Assembly: GCA_905182425.1 (NCBI GenBank)
Contig: CAJJBP010000022.1
Coordinates: 1 to 48,733, forward strand
DNA: 48,733 nucleotides
DNA from: an uncultured Planktomarina sp.
GTDB taxonomy: Bacteria; Pseudomonadota; Alphaproteobacteria; Rhodobacterales; Rhodobacteraceae
Direction of reading: 5' to 3'
Position numbers and translations under genes: made by a program. Positions 25,656 through 34,832 of this stretch are shown here, one piece after another (the stretch's first letter is position 1; each line of letters begins with the position of its first letter). The notes under the pieces are model-generated. The model did no database searches, was not told where the DNA came from, and saw only the letters and a list, made by a program, of their open reading frames with translations.

Positions 25656-26734
25656 CTCAGCCTATAATCCAGCTCAGTGGGCTTGATAAATACTACGGGA
25701 ATTTTCAGGCCTTGTCCCAGATTAACCTTGATATCAAAACCGGTGAGTTTTTCTCACTCTTGGGTCCATCTGGCTGTGGGAAGACTACTCTTTTGCGTGC
25801 CATTGCTGGATTTGAAGTCATATCTGCGGGAAGCCTACATATTGACGGCGCATCTATGGAGGATGTGCCTGCTAATCAGCGACCGACTAATATGGTTTTT
25901 CAAAGCTATGCCATTTTCCCCCATATGAGCGTGTCTGAGAATGTAGCCTACGGCCTTAAGGCCCGGAGGCTGCCGAAAGCTGAGATTGAGAAACGCGTTG
26001 CTGAAGCTATATCCATGGTTGGGCTTGATGGTTTTGGCGACCGTGCGTCTCATGGTCTATCTGGTGGACAGCGTCAACGGGTGGCTTTGGCACGTGCCTT
26101 AGTGCTTAAACCTCGCGTGTTATTACTAGATGAGCCTCTTTCGGCATTGGATAAAAAGCTGCGCGAACAGATGCAGTCAGAGTTGCGCCAATTGCAGCGT
26201 GCCGTAGGTATTACCTTTGTATTGGTCACTCACGACCAAGAAGAAGCACTAACTATGTCTGACCGTATTGCTGTTATGTTCGATGGAGAGATAGCTCAGG
26301 TGGCATCGCCACAAGAGCTTTACGGTAAGCCCACGAATAGGCAAGTTGCAAATTTCATTGGCCAAATGAACTTCTTGGACGCCAAAGTAATGGGTGTTGA
26401 TGGAGATAAGGTTTTGGTAGACGTGCAATCTTTGGGCAAATTAACCCTTGATCTCCATCAGGCAACTGGTGGTATTGAAGGTTGTAATGTTGTGGGGGTG
26501 CGTCCGGAGATGTTGACAATCTTGGACGGGTCACAGGCTGCTGAGCGTGAGATTGAAGCTGAGGTGTGTGAAGTTTTTTATTACGGTGACATGACTTATT
26601 ATGAGGTCATTTTGCCGTTCACTGAAGCAAAAATTACTATTACTATGCGCAATACTGCAGGGCGCAAGGTTCTCGGCGAAGGTGAAACAGCCCGTGTTGG
26701 TTGGAGCCAATCTTCCTTGTTACTGTTAAAGTGA
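25652..26734 (+). CDS. ABC transporter ATP-binding protein, PotA-like
   Basis: 360-residue ATPase energising the permease pair. Walker [10 protein letters not shown] is at 38-46, the Q-loop in [10 protein letters not shown] at about 84, signature LSGGQ at 136-140, Walker B VLLLDEP near 156-162, and the switch His in [15 protein letters not shown] regulatory domain follows from about 280 (VGVRPEML). An AGGAGG site precedes the ATG, which overlaps the upstream stop by 4 bases. The operon ends at a strong hairpin shared with the convergent binding-protein gene. Confidence 0.94.
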   Translation: MTQPIIQLSGLDKYYGNFQALSQINLDIKTGEFFSLLGPSGCGKTTLLRAIAGFEVISAGSLHIDGASMEDVPANQRPTNMVFQSYAIFPHMSVSENVAYGLKARRLPKAEIEKRVAEAISMVGLDGFGDRASHGLSGGQRQRVALARALVLKPRVLLLDEPLSALDKKLREQMQSELRQLQRAVGITFVLVTHDQEEALTMSDRIAVMFDGEIAQVASPQELYGKPTNRQVANFIGQMNFLDAKVMGVDGDKVLVDVQSLGKLTLDLHQATGGIEGCNVVGVRPEMLTILDGSQAAEREIEAEVCEVFYYGDMTYYEVILPFTEAKITITMRNTAGRKVLGEGETARVGWSQSSLLLLK

Positions 26735-26744
26735 GCTAATATAA

Positions 26745-26770
26745 AAAAGGGCACCAGGAGGTGCCCTTTT
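26745..26770. terminator. Bidirectional terminator between ABC operon and binding-protein gene
   Basis: GGGCACC (26749-26755) pairs with GGTGCCC (26760-26766) around an AGGA loop, flanked by an A-run on the left and a T-run on the right, so it can terminate transcripts from both directions. It lies between the convergent stops at 26734 and 26793. Confidence 0.88.
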
Positions 26771-26792
26771 CCTATTGCCAACGTAGCTTCGT

Positions 26793-27836
26793 TTAGAAGC
26801 CAGCTTTAATTTTTTCAAATTCCACAATCATTTTTTCACGTAACTGCTGGTTCATAGGAACCTGTGCCAAAACTGGTACATCTATTGGACCCAAACCGGC
26901 CCAGTCCAATGCATCAGGACCCATTATGTCCATCGCAGTTTGGTTACCGTGGCCGTAGCCCCATTCGTTTACAATGTAGTCAGTTGAACCTGGGTCCATC
27001 CATGCGTTGAAGAAATCATACATTTTATCTTCGCTGCCTGGACCGTTTGCCAAGTTCACATAGCCACAGAACCAGCTTGAGGACCCCTCTGTCGTTGAGC
27101 GGTTTGCTTCAACCGCGAGACCTTCTGAGGACATTGTAACGGGTGTTTCATTCCAGGCCCAAGACACGATAACTTCACCGCTGCCCATAAGTTGTGCCAA
27201 TTCCGCACCATCTGCCCAGTATGCACGTACATTTTGGTGCGCCTGACGCAACCAAGCGGAGGCGTTTTGAAAGTCGGCATCGGTGGCTTTTGTCCAATCC
27301 GTGACACCAGTGGCTAAATAACCCAATGCGTACACGTCATCAACATTGTCCGGCAATGCTATACGGCCTGCATAAGCTGGATCTAGGAATACTGCCAATG
27401 AAGTCATTTTTGCTGCATCAACCATGTCTGAGCGATATGTCAGTGCCGTTGTGCCCCAATCCATCGGCAACATGTAATAGCTGCCATCAATTTTAAAAGC
27501 TTCTGCCATTTCAGAGTTCACATCGCCCCAAAGATCTATGCGGCCAGTGTCCAGTGGCTCAAGCAGTCCTGCTTCATGCCATTTTGAGACAGATTGGCTG
27601 CAGGGGTGAGACACATCAGCCCGGAACCCTGCACGCAATTTTTGAAATGCTTCTTCTTCTTCACCAAAGAAGGCAAATGTAGGCGGCCCACCATGTTGCG
27701 TGATGTAGTTTTGAAAAAAACCTTCATCTTCGTAACCAGCCCAATCGAAAACAACTAGGCCGTCATCTGCGGCCATAGACATACCTGAAACCAGCGCAGC
27801 TGCGGTTGAGGCCATCAGTATTTTTTTAACATTCAT
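26793..27836 (-). CDS. ABC transporter substrate-binding protein, PotD-like
   Basis: 347-residue periplasmic protein with a signal peptide (MNVKK, hydrophobic ILMASTAAALVSGMSMA, cleavage near MA/ADD). It has the PotD/PotF class features: LVVFDWAGYED at the N-terminus, YMLPMDWGTTALTYRSD, and acidic and aromatic residues such as YWADGAELAQLMGSGEV and SWAWNETP likely to line a pocket for a cationic ligand. It is convergent with the PotBCA-like genes, which lack their own binding protein, so it is almost certainly their partner. Being a separate transcript allows higher expression, as binding proteins need. Confidence 0.9.
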   Translation of the reverse strand: MNVKKILMASTAAALVSGMSMAADDGLVVFDWAGYEDEGFFQNYITQHGGPPTFAFFGEEEEAFQKLRAGFRADVSHPCSQSVSKWHEAGLLEPLDTGRIDLWGDVNSEMAEAFKIDGSYYMLPMDWGTTALTYRSDMVDAAKMTSLAVFLDPAYAGRIALPDNVDDVYALGYLATGVTDWTKATDADFQNASAWLRQAHQNVRAYWADGAELAQLMGSGEVIVSWAWNETPVTMSSEGLAVEANRSTTEGSSSWFCGYVNLANGPGSEDKMYDFFNAWMDPGSTDYIVNEWGYGHGNQTAMDIMGPDALDWAGLGPIDVPVLAQVPMNQQLREKMIVEFEKIKAGF

Positions 27837-28017
27837 TTTAATTCTCCCTAGCCGGCGAGGCGCCGTGTTACAAATGTTAGCCTAGGTTTATGAATCCATC
27901 AAGAATTCAGTTCAAACACTCTTTAATAGCAGCTTAATTGTTGTTTTACTCAACTATGTGAAAGCCGTTGTATATCTTACGGCCCCTAATTTATAGCACT
28001 AACGATGAGAAAGCCTG

Positions 28018-28038
28018 GGAGGTATCCAACATACCTCC
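28018..28038 (-). terminator. Hairpin after gcvP
   Basis: A perfect 8-base stem, GGAGGTAT (28018-28025) with ATACCTCC (28031-28038), encloses a 5-base loop and lies 7 bases past the gcvP stop on the minus strand. The sequence after it is only weakly T-rich, so it may be a 3'-end stabiliser rather than an efficient terminator. Confidence 0.55.
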
Positions 28039-28045
28039 GATATTC

Positions 28046-30892
28046 TTAATCATCGATGTAGGCGTCCATGGGGGGACAAGTACAGACTAAATGTCTGTCT
28101 CCATATACGTTGTCGACTCGGTTTACAGGTACCCAGTATTTATCTCCTTTTAACGCGCCTGCTGGATAGCAAGCTTGCTCACGGCTATAAGGCCTGTCCC
28201 AATCATAGATTAAATCTGCAACCGTGTGAGGCGCATTCTTTAAAGGGTTATTATCACGATCGCTTTTGCCATCAATCACGTCTTGGGCTTCTGCCCGAAT
28301 TGAGAGCATTGCATCGCAGAAACGATCAAGTTCGGCTTTTGGCTCTGATTCCGTTGGCTCAACCATGAGTGTTCCTGCCACAGGCCAGCTCATTGTTGGG
28401 GCATGAAAGCCACTGTCCATAAGACGTTTTGCACAGTCGTCTACGGTGACATTCGCGGTTTCTGCCAAGGGGCGTGTGTCAATGATACATTCATGGGCTA
28501 CGCGTCCAGTTTTTGATGTATAAAGAATGGAAAAAGCTCCTTTGAGACGTGCAGCGACATAGTTGGCATTTAAAATGGCCACCTTTGTAGCTTGTGTCAG
28601 ACCTGATCCACCCATCAACAGAATATAGGCCCAGCTAACTGGCAAAATAGAGGGAGATCCAAAAGGAGCGGCTGAAACTGGGCCCAAGGAACTCCCGTAT
28701 TCTGGATGACCAGGAAGGTATTCTGTAAGGTGCGATTTAACCCCAATAGGTCCCATGCCTGGCCCGCCGCCACCATGTGGGATGCAGAATGTTTTGTGCA
28801 GGTTAAGGTGTGAGACATCACCGCCGATATCGCCGGGACGCGACAGCCCAACCATGGCGTTCATGTTCGCGCCATCAATGTAGACTTGTCCCCCATGGTT
28901 ATGTGCAATTTGGCAGACTTCTTGAACGCTTTCTTCGAACACCCCGTGGGTGGAAGGGTAGGTGATCATGCACGCTGCAAGGTTATCACTGTGCAATTCT
29001 GCTTTGATGCGAAAATCTGCAACATCAATGTTTCCATCTTTATCAGAGTTCACCACCACAACCTTATAGCCTACCATCTGAGCCGAAGCCGGGTTGGTGC
29101 CATGGGCGGATGTTGGGATCAGGCAGACGTTGCGCTGCTCTTGACCGCGATTGATGTGATAGTTCCGGATTGTCAAAAGACCGGCATATTCACCTTGTGC
29201 GCCTGAGTTCGGTTGTTGGCTAATTGCATCATATCCAGTGATTTCACACAACTTTTTGTTCAGATCGTCAATCATTTCATGATAGCCGAGGGCCTGATCC
29301 TTTGGAACGAAAGGGTGCAGGTCTGCGAATTCAGGCCAGGTTACAGGAATCATTTCAATCGTAGCATTTAGCTTCATTGTACAGCTGCCTAGAGGAATCA
29401 TTGAACGATCAAGCGCAAGATCACGATCGGCAAGGCGTCTCATATAACGGGTAATCTCAGTTTCTGCCCGATTTTTGTGAAAAATTGGATGATTCAGATA
29501 GCCGCTTTCGCGCAGCATATTATCTGGCAAACGGTAAGCACGATTTACTTTGCTATCATCCTTCATGTCCCCACCAAATGCGCGCCAAACAGCCTCGATT
29601 GTTTCGGGGCGGGTCTGTTCATCGAGTGAAATGCCAATGCGTGTTTCGCCAACCTTACGTAAATTTATTCCATTGGCGACAGCTGCATTCATTATGACGT
29701 TTTGTAAATTTCCAATTTCGACAGTGATGGTGTCAAAGAAAACCTCTGGCTGTACATTGAAGCCCATTTTTTCAAGCCCATTTGCTAACCTACTGGTTTT
29801 ACGGTGTACGGATTGGGCGATGGCCTTGATGCCGTCTGGTCCGTGATAAACAGCATACATTGATGCAATCACCGCAAGCAAAGCTTGAGCTGTGCAGACG
29901 TTAGAATTAGCTTTCTCGCGTCGGATGTGCTGCTCGCGAGTTTGTAAAGCCAAGCGCAAAGCTTTGTTGCCACGGCTATCAACTGAAACACCTATAATCC
30001 TACCGGGCATGCTTCGTTTGAAGGCATCACGCGTAGCCATATAGGCCGCATGCGGTCCTCCATATCCCATTGGGACACCAAACCTCTGGGTTGACCCGAT
30101 AGCAATATCTGCTCCCATTTCGCCGGGACTTTTCAAAAGGGCTAGAGATAGTGGATCTGCGGCGACAATGCCCAAGGCTTTAGAAGCATGGAGTGCTTCA
30201 ATTTCGGCCGTGAAGTCACGCACATGTCCATAAGTGCCAGGATATTGGAAAATAGCACCAAATACGGCCGTTGCTTCAAGCGTGTCTGGGCTGCCAACAA
30301 TTACTTTAATGCCTAAAGGTTCTGCACGTGTTTTGATCACGGCAATATTTTGCGGGTGACAGTTCTCATCAACGAAGAAGGCCTTAGCTTTGGACTTTGC
30401 GGACCTCATCGCCATTGTCATTGCTTCCGCCGCAGCCGTGGACTCGTCGAGCAATGATGCATTTGCTATATCAAGACCAGTTAGGTCGCTGACCATAGTT
30501 TGGTAATTCAAAAGTGCTTCAAGGCGTCCTTGTGAAATCTCAGGCTGGTAAGGCGTATAGGCCGTGTACCACGCTGGGTTTTCCAAAATATTCCGTAGAA
30601 TTGGAGCTGGCGTAGTGGTTCCATGGTAGCCCTGACCAATTAGCGATGTCAGGACTTTGTTTTTGTTTGCCACTTGACGCATATGATGAAGGGCATCGCG
30701 CTCAGACATTGGTGGTCCAAAGTTTAGTGGCGATTCTTGGCGGATGGTGGGGGGCACTGTTGCATCAATTAAGGCATCAAGATTATCGAAGCCGATCAAC
30801 TTTAGCATCTCTTCCATCTCTGTTGGAGATGGGCCTATATGTCTGCGGTTGGCAAAGTCATAAGCTTCGTAAGTGGTGAGTTCAAAAGGCAT
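28046..30892 (-). CDS. gcvP: Glycine dehydrogenase (aminomethyl-transferring), P-protein
   Basis: 948-residue PLP enzyme of the glycine cleavage system; it decarboxylates glycine and passes the aminomethyl group to lipoyl-GcvH. It is the single-chain form, with both halves fused. The PLP lysine is in [18 protein letters not shown], near residue 699. The N-terminus has [18 protein letters not shown] two codons earlier (30898) is in frame, but AAGGAG sits 8 bases before the ATG at 30892. It is the last gene of gcvT-gcvH-gcvP. Confidence 0.98.
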   Translation of the reverse strand: MPFELTTYEAYDFANRRHIGPSPTEMEEMLKLIGFDNLDALIDATVPPTIRQESPLNFGPPMSERDALHHMRQVANKNKVLTSLIGQGYHGTTTPAPILRNILENPAWYTAYTPYQPEISQGRLEALLNYQTMVSDLTGLDIANASLLDESTAAAEAMTMAMRSAKSKAKAFFVDENCHPQNIAVIKTRAEPLGIKVIVGSPDTLEATAVFGAIFQYPGTYGHVRDFTAEIEALHASKALGIVAADPLSLALLKSPGEMGADIAIGSTQRFGVPMGYGGPHAAYMATRDAFKRSMPGRIIGVSVDSRGNKALRLALQTREQHIRREKANSNVCTAQALLAVIASMYAVYHGPDGIKAIAQSVHRKTSRLANGLEKMGFNVQPEVFFDTITVEIGNLQNVIMNAAVANGINLRKVGETRIGISLDEQTRPETIEAVWRAFGGDMKDDSKVNRAYRLPDNMLRESGYLNHPIFHKNRAETEITRYMRRLADRDLALDRSMIPLGSCTMKLNATIEMIPVTWPEFADLHPFVPKDQALGYHEMIDDLNKKLCEITGYDAISQQPNSGAQGEYAGLLTIRNYHINRGQEQRNVCLIPTSAHGTNPASAQMVGYKVVVVNSDKDGNIDVADFRIKAELHSDNLAACMITYPSTHGVFEESVQEVCQIAHNHGGQVYIDGANMNAMVGLSRPGDIGGDVSHLNLHKTFCIPHGGGGPGMGPIGVKSHLTEYLPGHPEYGSSLGPVSAAPFGSPSILPVSWAYILLMGGSGLTQATKVAILNANYVAARLKGAFSILYTSKTGRVAHECIIDTRPLAETANVTVDDCAKRLMDSGFHAPTMSWPVAGTLMVEPTESEPKAELDRFCDAMLSIRAEAQDVIDGKSDRDNNPLKNAPHTVADLIYDWDRPYSREQACYPAGALKGDKYWVPVNRVDNVYGDRHLVCTCPPMDAYIDD

Positions 30893-30930
30893 CCGCACAT
30901 CTCCTTGGCGTCTAGAAGTGGTCGTTTGTT

Positions 30931-31296
30931 TTAGGCGATGAAAGATTTATACTCAGACAAGCTCATAAGACCTTCAAGCTGCGCAGAATCTGACAGTTTA
31001 ATTTTATAGATCCACGCGTCGCTCTCTGGACTTTCGTTAAGTGCGGCGGGGTTGCCCTGCAGCACTTCGTTGGCTTCAACAACTTCGCCATCAACTGGAG
31101 CGTAAATTTCGGAAGCGGCTTTTACTGACTCTATAACGCCTATTTCGTCTCCATTTTCAAATTCGTCGCCCGGTTCTTTTTGCTCAATAAACACGATGTC
31201 ACCCAGTTGTTCCGCTGCGTGAGCGGTTATACCAATTATTGCAATGTCATCGTCAATCATTAGCCATTCATGTTCTTCCGAGTAATATGTAACCAT
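30931..31296 (-). CDS. gcvH: Glycine cleavage system H protein
   Basis: 121-residue lipoyl carrier that shuttles the aminomethyl intermediate between P, T and L proteins. The lipoylated Lys59 is in [16 protein letters not shown]. The N-terminus YYSEEHEWL and the C-terminus WIYKIKLSD are typical. It lies 12 bases after gcvT and 38 before gcvP, with a GGGAG ribosome-binding site. The L protein (lipoamide dehydrogenase) is not in this window. Confidence 0.97.
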   Translation of the reverse strand: MVTYYSEEHEWLMIDDDIAIIGITAHAAEQLGDIVFIEQKEPGDEFENGDEIGVIESVKAASEIYAPVDGEVVEANEVLQGNPAALNESPESDAWIYKIKLSDSAQLEGLMSLSEYKSFIA

Positions 31297-31308
31297 TCTG
31301 GTCTCCCT

Positions 31309-32406
31309 TTAACGCTTGTAATTTGGTGTAATGAACGGCATTGCGCAAACCTCTGCCGGTTGCGGCTTACCGCGTATAATTAGCTGTATTTGAGTGCCTT
31401 CATTCGCAAAAGGTAATGATACATATCCCATTGCTACTGGGCCACTAACTGTTGGTCCAAAGCCGCCAGATGTAATTGCGCCAACTGTATTTCCTTTCAT
31501 GTCATGGATCTCAACACCGGCGCGTGCTGGAGCGCGGCCGCTTGGTTTAATTCCAACTAATTTGCGCGATGGGCCATTTTTAAATTCGTTTAAGATACGA
31601 TCGGCGCCTGGAAACCCACCCGCCGACCGGCGGCGTTTTGGGATAGCCCATTTTAAGCCGGCTTCGATTGGTGAAGTTGAAGGGTTAATGTCGTTTCCGT
31701 AAAGGCAAAGTCCCGCCTCCATTCTCAAGCTGTCGCGCGCACCAAGCCCCGCAGGGGCACATTTTGGGTGGGAGAGCATCAGACGTGAGATACGGTCAAC
31801 CTCATCTTCGGGAATCGAGATTTCGTATCCATCTTCACCTGTATAACCCAAACGTGAGATACGACATTCTGTTCCATCGATTTCAGCGAGGGTTGTTTCC
31901 ATGAATTTCAATTCAGTGATTTCAGGACAATGGGTGCCTACAACATCCTCAGCCATTGGCCCTTGCACAGCAATCAGGGCGCGATCAAAGACCTCTATAA
32001 CTTCGACACCTTGAAGATTTTCTCGCATGTATGGGACATCTTGATATCGCATGGATGCGTTCACGACGATAAACAGATGATCGCCGGCGTTGGAGACGAT
32101 GAGGTCATCCATTATACCACCGTCAGGGTTGGTAAAAAATGTATATCGGGCTTTGCCGATCCGCAGTTCGTCCAAGGCCGCGGGTACGAGAGATTCTAGT
32201 TTTAGCGCAACCTCGTCGCCCGTTAATATAACTTGACCCATATGGCTAACATCGAAAAGGGCAGCTTGGGTTCGGCATTGAGTGTGTTCTGCCATAATAC
32301 CCGCGGGGTACTGAACGGGCATTTCCCAACCCGCAAAATCAACCATTTTGCCGCCAAGTTCGACATGCAAATCATACAGAGGAGTACGCTTTACTCTATT
32401 AGCCAC
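31309..32406 (-). CDS. gcvT: Aminomethyltransferase, glycine cleavage T-protein
   Basis: 365-residue tetrahydrofolate-dependent enzyme that releases ammonia and forms 5,10-methylene-tetrahydrofolate from the aminomethyl-lipoyl H protein. Recognised by YDLHVELGGKMVDFAGWEMPVQY near the N-terminus, FDVSHMGQV, SRLGYTGEDGYEI, and LRMEAGLCLYGND. The likely start is GTG at 32406 (VANRVKRTPLYDL). First gene of the operon; a pair of dyads 26-60 bases upstream may be its operators. I see no glycine riboswitch in the 103 bases before it. Confidence 0.97.
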   Translation of the reverse strand: MANRVKRTPLYDLHVELGGKMVDFAGWEMPVQYPAGIMAEHTQCRTQAALFDVSHMGQVILTGDEVALKLESLVPAALDELRIGKARYTFFTNPDGGIMDDLIVSNAGDHLFIVVNASMRYQDVPYMRENLQGVEVIEVFDRALIAVQGPMAEDVVGTHCPEITELKFMETTLAEIDGTECRISRLGYTGEDGYEISIPEDEVDRISRLMLSHPKCAPAGLGARDSLRMEAGLCLYGNDINPSTSPIEAGLKWAIPKRRRSAGGFPGADRILNEFKNGPSRKLVGIKPSGRAPARAGVEIHDMKGNTVGAITSGGFGPTVSGPVAMGYVSLPFANEGTQIQLIIRGKPQPAEVCAMPFITPNYKR

Positions 32407-32431
32407 TGCAGGTTCCCAATTAAAAATTTAA

Positions 32432-32466
32432 TTTCCACTATAGGAAACTTTTTCCGTTATAGGGAA
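32432..32466. promoter_or_regulatory. Tandem dyads before the gcv operon, candidate operators
   Basis: Two similar sites, TTTCCACTATAGGAAA (32432-32447) and TTTCCGTTATAGGGAA (32451-32466), each have TTTCC and GGAA-type arms and the shared centre TATAG. They repeat with a 19-base period upstream of the gcvT start. The phased, self-complementary form suggests binding by a dimeric regulator. The regulator is not identifiable here. Confidence 0.5.
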
Positions 32467-32509
32467 TTTTTTATTTTGATCAAGCCTGACTTTCTAGGAA
32501 TTAGATAAT

Positions 32510-33880
32510 CTACGTTTCTTTGGTAAAGGCGGCACTGACTTTGATTATTGCATGCTCAAGTATATCAAACATCTCATCAATTTGAGGTTTGGTAATGATT
32601 AAAGGAGGTGAGAATATACACATGTTGATCAGCGGTCGAACAATAAGTCCCATATCATTGCAGGCTTCATCCAGCATAGTCCCAATTTTACGTTCGTCTT
32701 CTAGCCGTGAGCCATCCTTGGTTAAACGCCCTTCGATGCAGCCGAGCAGCCCTTGGCCTCGTGTATCGCCTATTATTGGAAAGCGTGATAATTGAGACAA
32801 CCTGTTCTGAAAGTAAGGTACAATTTCGCGCACATGTTCTAGAATTTTTTCACGTTCTAGAATTTCAATATTTTTTAATGCAGCCGCACAACTAACAGGA
32901 TGACCTGAATAGGTATATCCGTTGGAAAAGAGCATCTCTCCGTTATTAGTCATACGTTCCATCATAGAGTCAGAGATGATGCAGGCTCCAAGCGGTAGGT
33001 AGCCTGATGTCAAACCCTTTGCACAGGTTATCATGTCAGGTTGAATGCCGAAAACCTCTTTAGAGGCAAACCAATGCCCAAGGCGGCCAAAGCCGGTCAC
33101 TACCTCATCGGAGATATAAAGAATATCATGTTCTCTGCATAAGTCGAAGGTACGCTTATGATAGCCGTCAGGCGGCACAATGACACCTCCCGAGCTCAAG
33201 ATAGGCTCGGCAATAAATGCACCGATCTTATCAGCCCCAATAGTTGTGATTGCGTCGCTCATTTCTTCTAACTTGGCATCGCACCAATCCTCTACACTCA
33301 TGTGATCAGGGCGGAGATAGGGATTTACGTTAGGTAGAAAGTGAACCAGCCGGTTTTCTACATCAAATTTAGTAATATCGCGTTCCTTGCCGCTCACAGA
33401 TGCTGCAAGATATGTTGAGCCATGATATCCTTTTTCACGCGCAAGAATAATCTTCTTTTCTGGTCGGCCAAGTACATTGTTCATAAACTGCATAGCACGA
33501 AGTGCTGTATCAACGGCAGTCGATCCACCAGTAGTGAAAAAAACATTATTGAGATCACCAGGCGCCAAATCGGCTATTTTCTTTGCTAAAGTTGCGCTGG
33601 GCTGAGTCACATTTGTAAAGGGCGAGGAGTAAGGCATCTGCATTACTTGGGCTGCAATCGCATCGGCCATCTCACGCTGGCCATACCCAATTTGAACGCA
33701 CCACATGCCACCAGGACCATCGATAAATTTTTTGCCAGTTTCGTCGTACATGTAGATCCCATCAGCACTTTGAACCAACATATTATCGTATTGCCGCCAG
33801 GCATTCATATCGTGCCAAGGGTGAATAAAATGATCTCTATCCCATTCGTGCAGCTCTTCAGGTGATGGTGAATTCAACAT
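32510..33880 (-). CDS. Class III (omega) aminotransferase
   Basis: 456-residue PLP enzyme of fold type I, class III, usually transferring an amino group from an omega-amine or beta-amino acid to pyruvate or 2-oxoglutarate. The N-terminal [22 protein letters not shown] is typical of the roseobacter members annotated as aspartate aminotransferase family. PLP contacts are seen in the GGS at 118-120, YHGST, Asp258 in [12 protein letters not shown] and the Schiff-base Lys288 in [18 protein letters not shown] precedes the ATG. It lies 103 bases upstream of gcvT on the same strand, with putative operators between, so it has its own transcript. Taurine, putrescine or beta-alanine are possible donors; the sequence does not decide. 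Confidence 0.88.
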   Translation of the reverse strand: MLNSPSPEELHEWDRDHFIHPWHDMNAWRQYDNMLVQSADGIYMYDETGKKFIDGPGGMWCVQIGYGQREMADAIAAQVMQMPYSSPFTNVTQPSATLAKKIADLAPGDLNNVFFTTGGSTAVDTALRAMQFMNNVLGRPEKKIILAREKGYHGSTYLAASVSGKERDITKFDVENRLVHFLPNVNPYLRPDHMSVEDWCDAKLEEMSDAITTIGADKIGAFIAEPILSSGGVIVPPDGYHKRTFDLCREHDILYISDEVVTGFGRLGHWFASKEVFGIQPDMITCAKGLTSGYLPLGACIISDSMMERMTNNGEMLFSNGYTYSGHPVSCAAALKNIEILEREKILEHVREIVPYFQNRLSQLSRFPIIGDTRGQGLLGCIEGRLTKDGSRLEDERKIGTMLDEACNDMGLIVRPLINMCIFSPPLIITKPQIDEMFDILEHAIIKVSAAFTKET

Positions 33881-34081
33881 GTTAACCTCAGTTTTTGTTC
33901 AGCCCAAGAGCACACTGGCTAATCCAGCAAGTCAAGGGTGCAAGACACATTATGACCCTAGGTTCTGACTTCGTTACGGAAATGGAGTGAAATAACGTTA
34001 CGCGCCAGCCCGTTTTAGGTGTTTCGATAGATGCAATTGTCTGTCGAGAATGCACTACGTAGGGGCTTACTAGCTGATCCG

Positions 34082-34483
34082 TTATTTTGTTACTTCTTCA
34101 ACAGGAGCCTCGGCTTTGAGCCACGCCGAAAAACCGCCAGCTATATGAGCGACAGGTGCAAGTCCCATATCTTGAGCTAGTTTTGCGCTTAGAGCTGAAC
34201 GCCATGCACTCGCGCAATAGAATACGTAGGTTTTATCCAGATTAAAAATCTCTTTATGATAAGGGCTTTTTGGGTCAATCCAAAACTCCAACATGCCACG
34301 TGGGCAAGAGAATGCTCCAGGTATTTTACCACTGCGTTGGAGTTCACGAATATCTCGAAGATCAACAATCACATGATGATCACTGTCGACTAGCGCGCGC
34401 GCCTCATCAACTGACAGTGTGGTGATCTCCTTATTTGCGGTATCGACCATTTCTTTGACTGAGGACGTTATATTCTGTGCCAT
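34082..34483 (-). CDS. Rhodanese-like domain protein
   Basis: 133-residue single-domain sulfurtransferase-like protein. It has the CH2A motif HVIVDLRDIRELQRSGKIPGA (37-57) and the active-site loop CASAWRS with Cys90, followed by HIAGGFSAWLKAEAP. The family transfers sulfane sulfur, but the physiological donor and acceptor are unknown here. An AGGAG site lies 7 bases before the ATG. It follows the hmgA stub by 52 bases on the same strand and may share its promoter, which could explain why the stub's leader persists. Confidence 0.88.
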   Translation of the reverse strand: MAQNITSSVKEMVDTANKEITTLSVDEARALVDSDHHVIVDLRDIRELQRSGKIPGAFSCPRGMLEFWIDPKSPYHKEIFNLDKTYVFYCASAWRSALSAKLAQDMGLAPVAHIAGGFSAWLKAEAPVEEVTK

Positions 34484-34535
34484 GTGTTAACTCCTGTTTC
34501 ATCTGACATATGCGCTTACTACAAAATTGGAAACC

Positions 34536-34739
34536 TCAAACATCTGGCCTGATGCGGTAGCACCAAGTACGTTCATTTTGACCTTGTGGAGCGGTGAAGG
34601 CAGTTCCTGAAATTTGCTCACCAAATAGTCCATAATTGCATTTTTGCGGACTGTTCATGCCCTGTGGCAAAGCTTCAGGGAGCGCTTCGGTTTCAAAGTC
34701 ATTCCCAAAACTGGAAATGTATTGCGATGTTTTTGCCAT
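34536..34739 (-). pseudogene. hmgA: 5' stub of homogentisate 1,2-dioxygenase gene
   Basis: A 67-codon frame reads [20 protein letters not shown] then [24 protein letters not shown] and ends [13 protein letters not shown] before TGA. This is the N-terminal domain start of homogentisate dioxygenase (normally about 430-450 residues), almost unchanged. All iron-ligand and catalytic regions are missing. Beyond the stop no hmgA-like sequence appears before the rhodanese gene, 52 bases later, so most of the gene was deleted. The ribosome-binding site AAGGAAA and the upstream inverted repeat are intact. It may be transcribed as a leader for the rhodanese gene. Confidence 0.85.
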
Positions 34740-34751
34740 AATTATTTCCTT

Positions 34752-34794
34752 GGTTGTTAGTTACAAATATTAGTAGAGTTTTTAACTAACAACC
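34752..34794. repeat. Perfect 12-base inverted repeat before the hmgA stub
   Basis: GGTTGTTAGTTA (34752-34763) and TAACTAACAACC (34783-34794) are perfect inverted copies separated by 19 AT-rich bases. In the minus-strand sense the repeat ends 12 bases before the hmgA start codon, next to the ribosome-binding site. No T-run follows, so it is not a normal terminator for the upstream dehydratase gene. It could be an operator pair for a dimeric regulator or a leader stem-loop. Confidence 0.7.
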
Positions 34795-34832
34795 TTTGTG
34801 TGATTAATTTTTGGTTTACGTTAGATGTGCTA

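Noticed and set aside
32407-32509. Possible glycine riboswitch upstream of gcvT
   Set aside because: The 103-base gap is too short for a typical aptamer plus expression platform and lacks the conserved glycine aptamer core; the dyads are the only visible structure.
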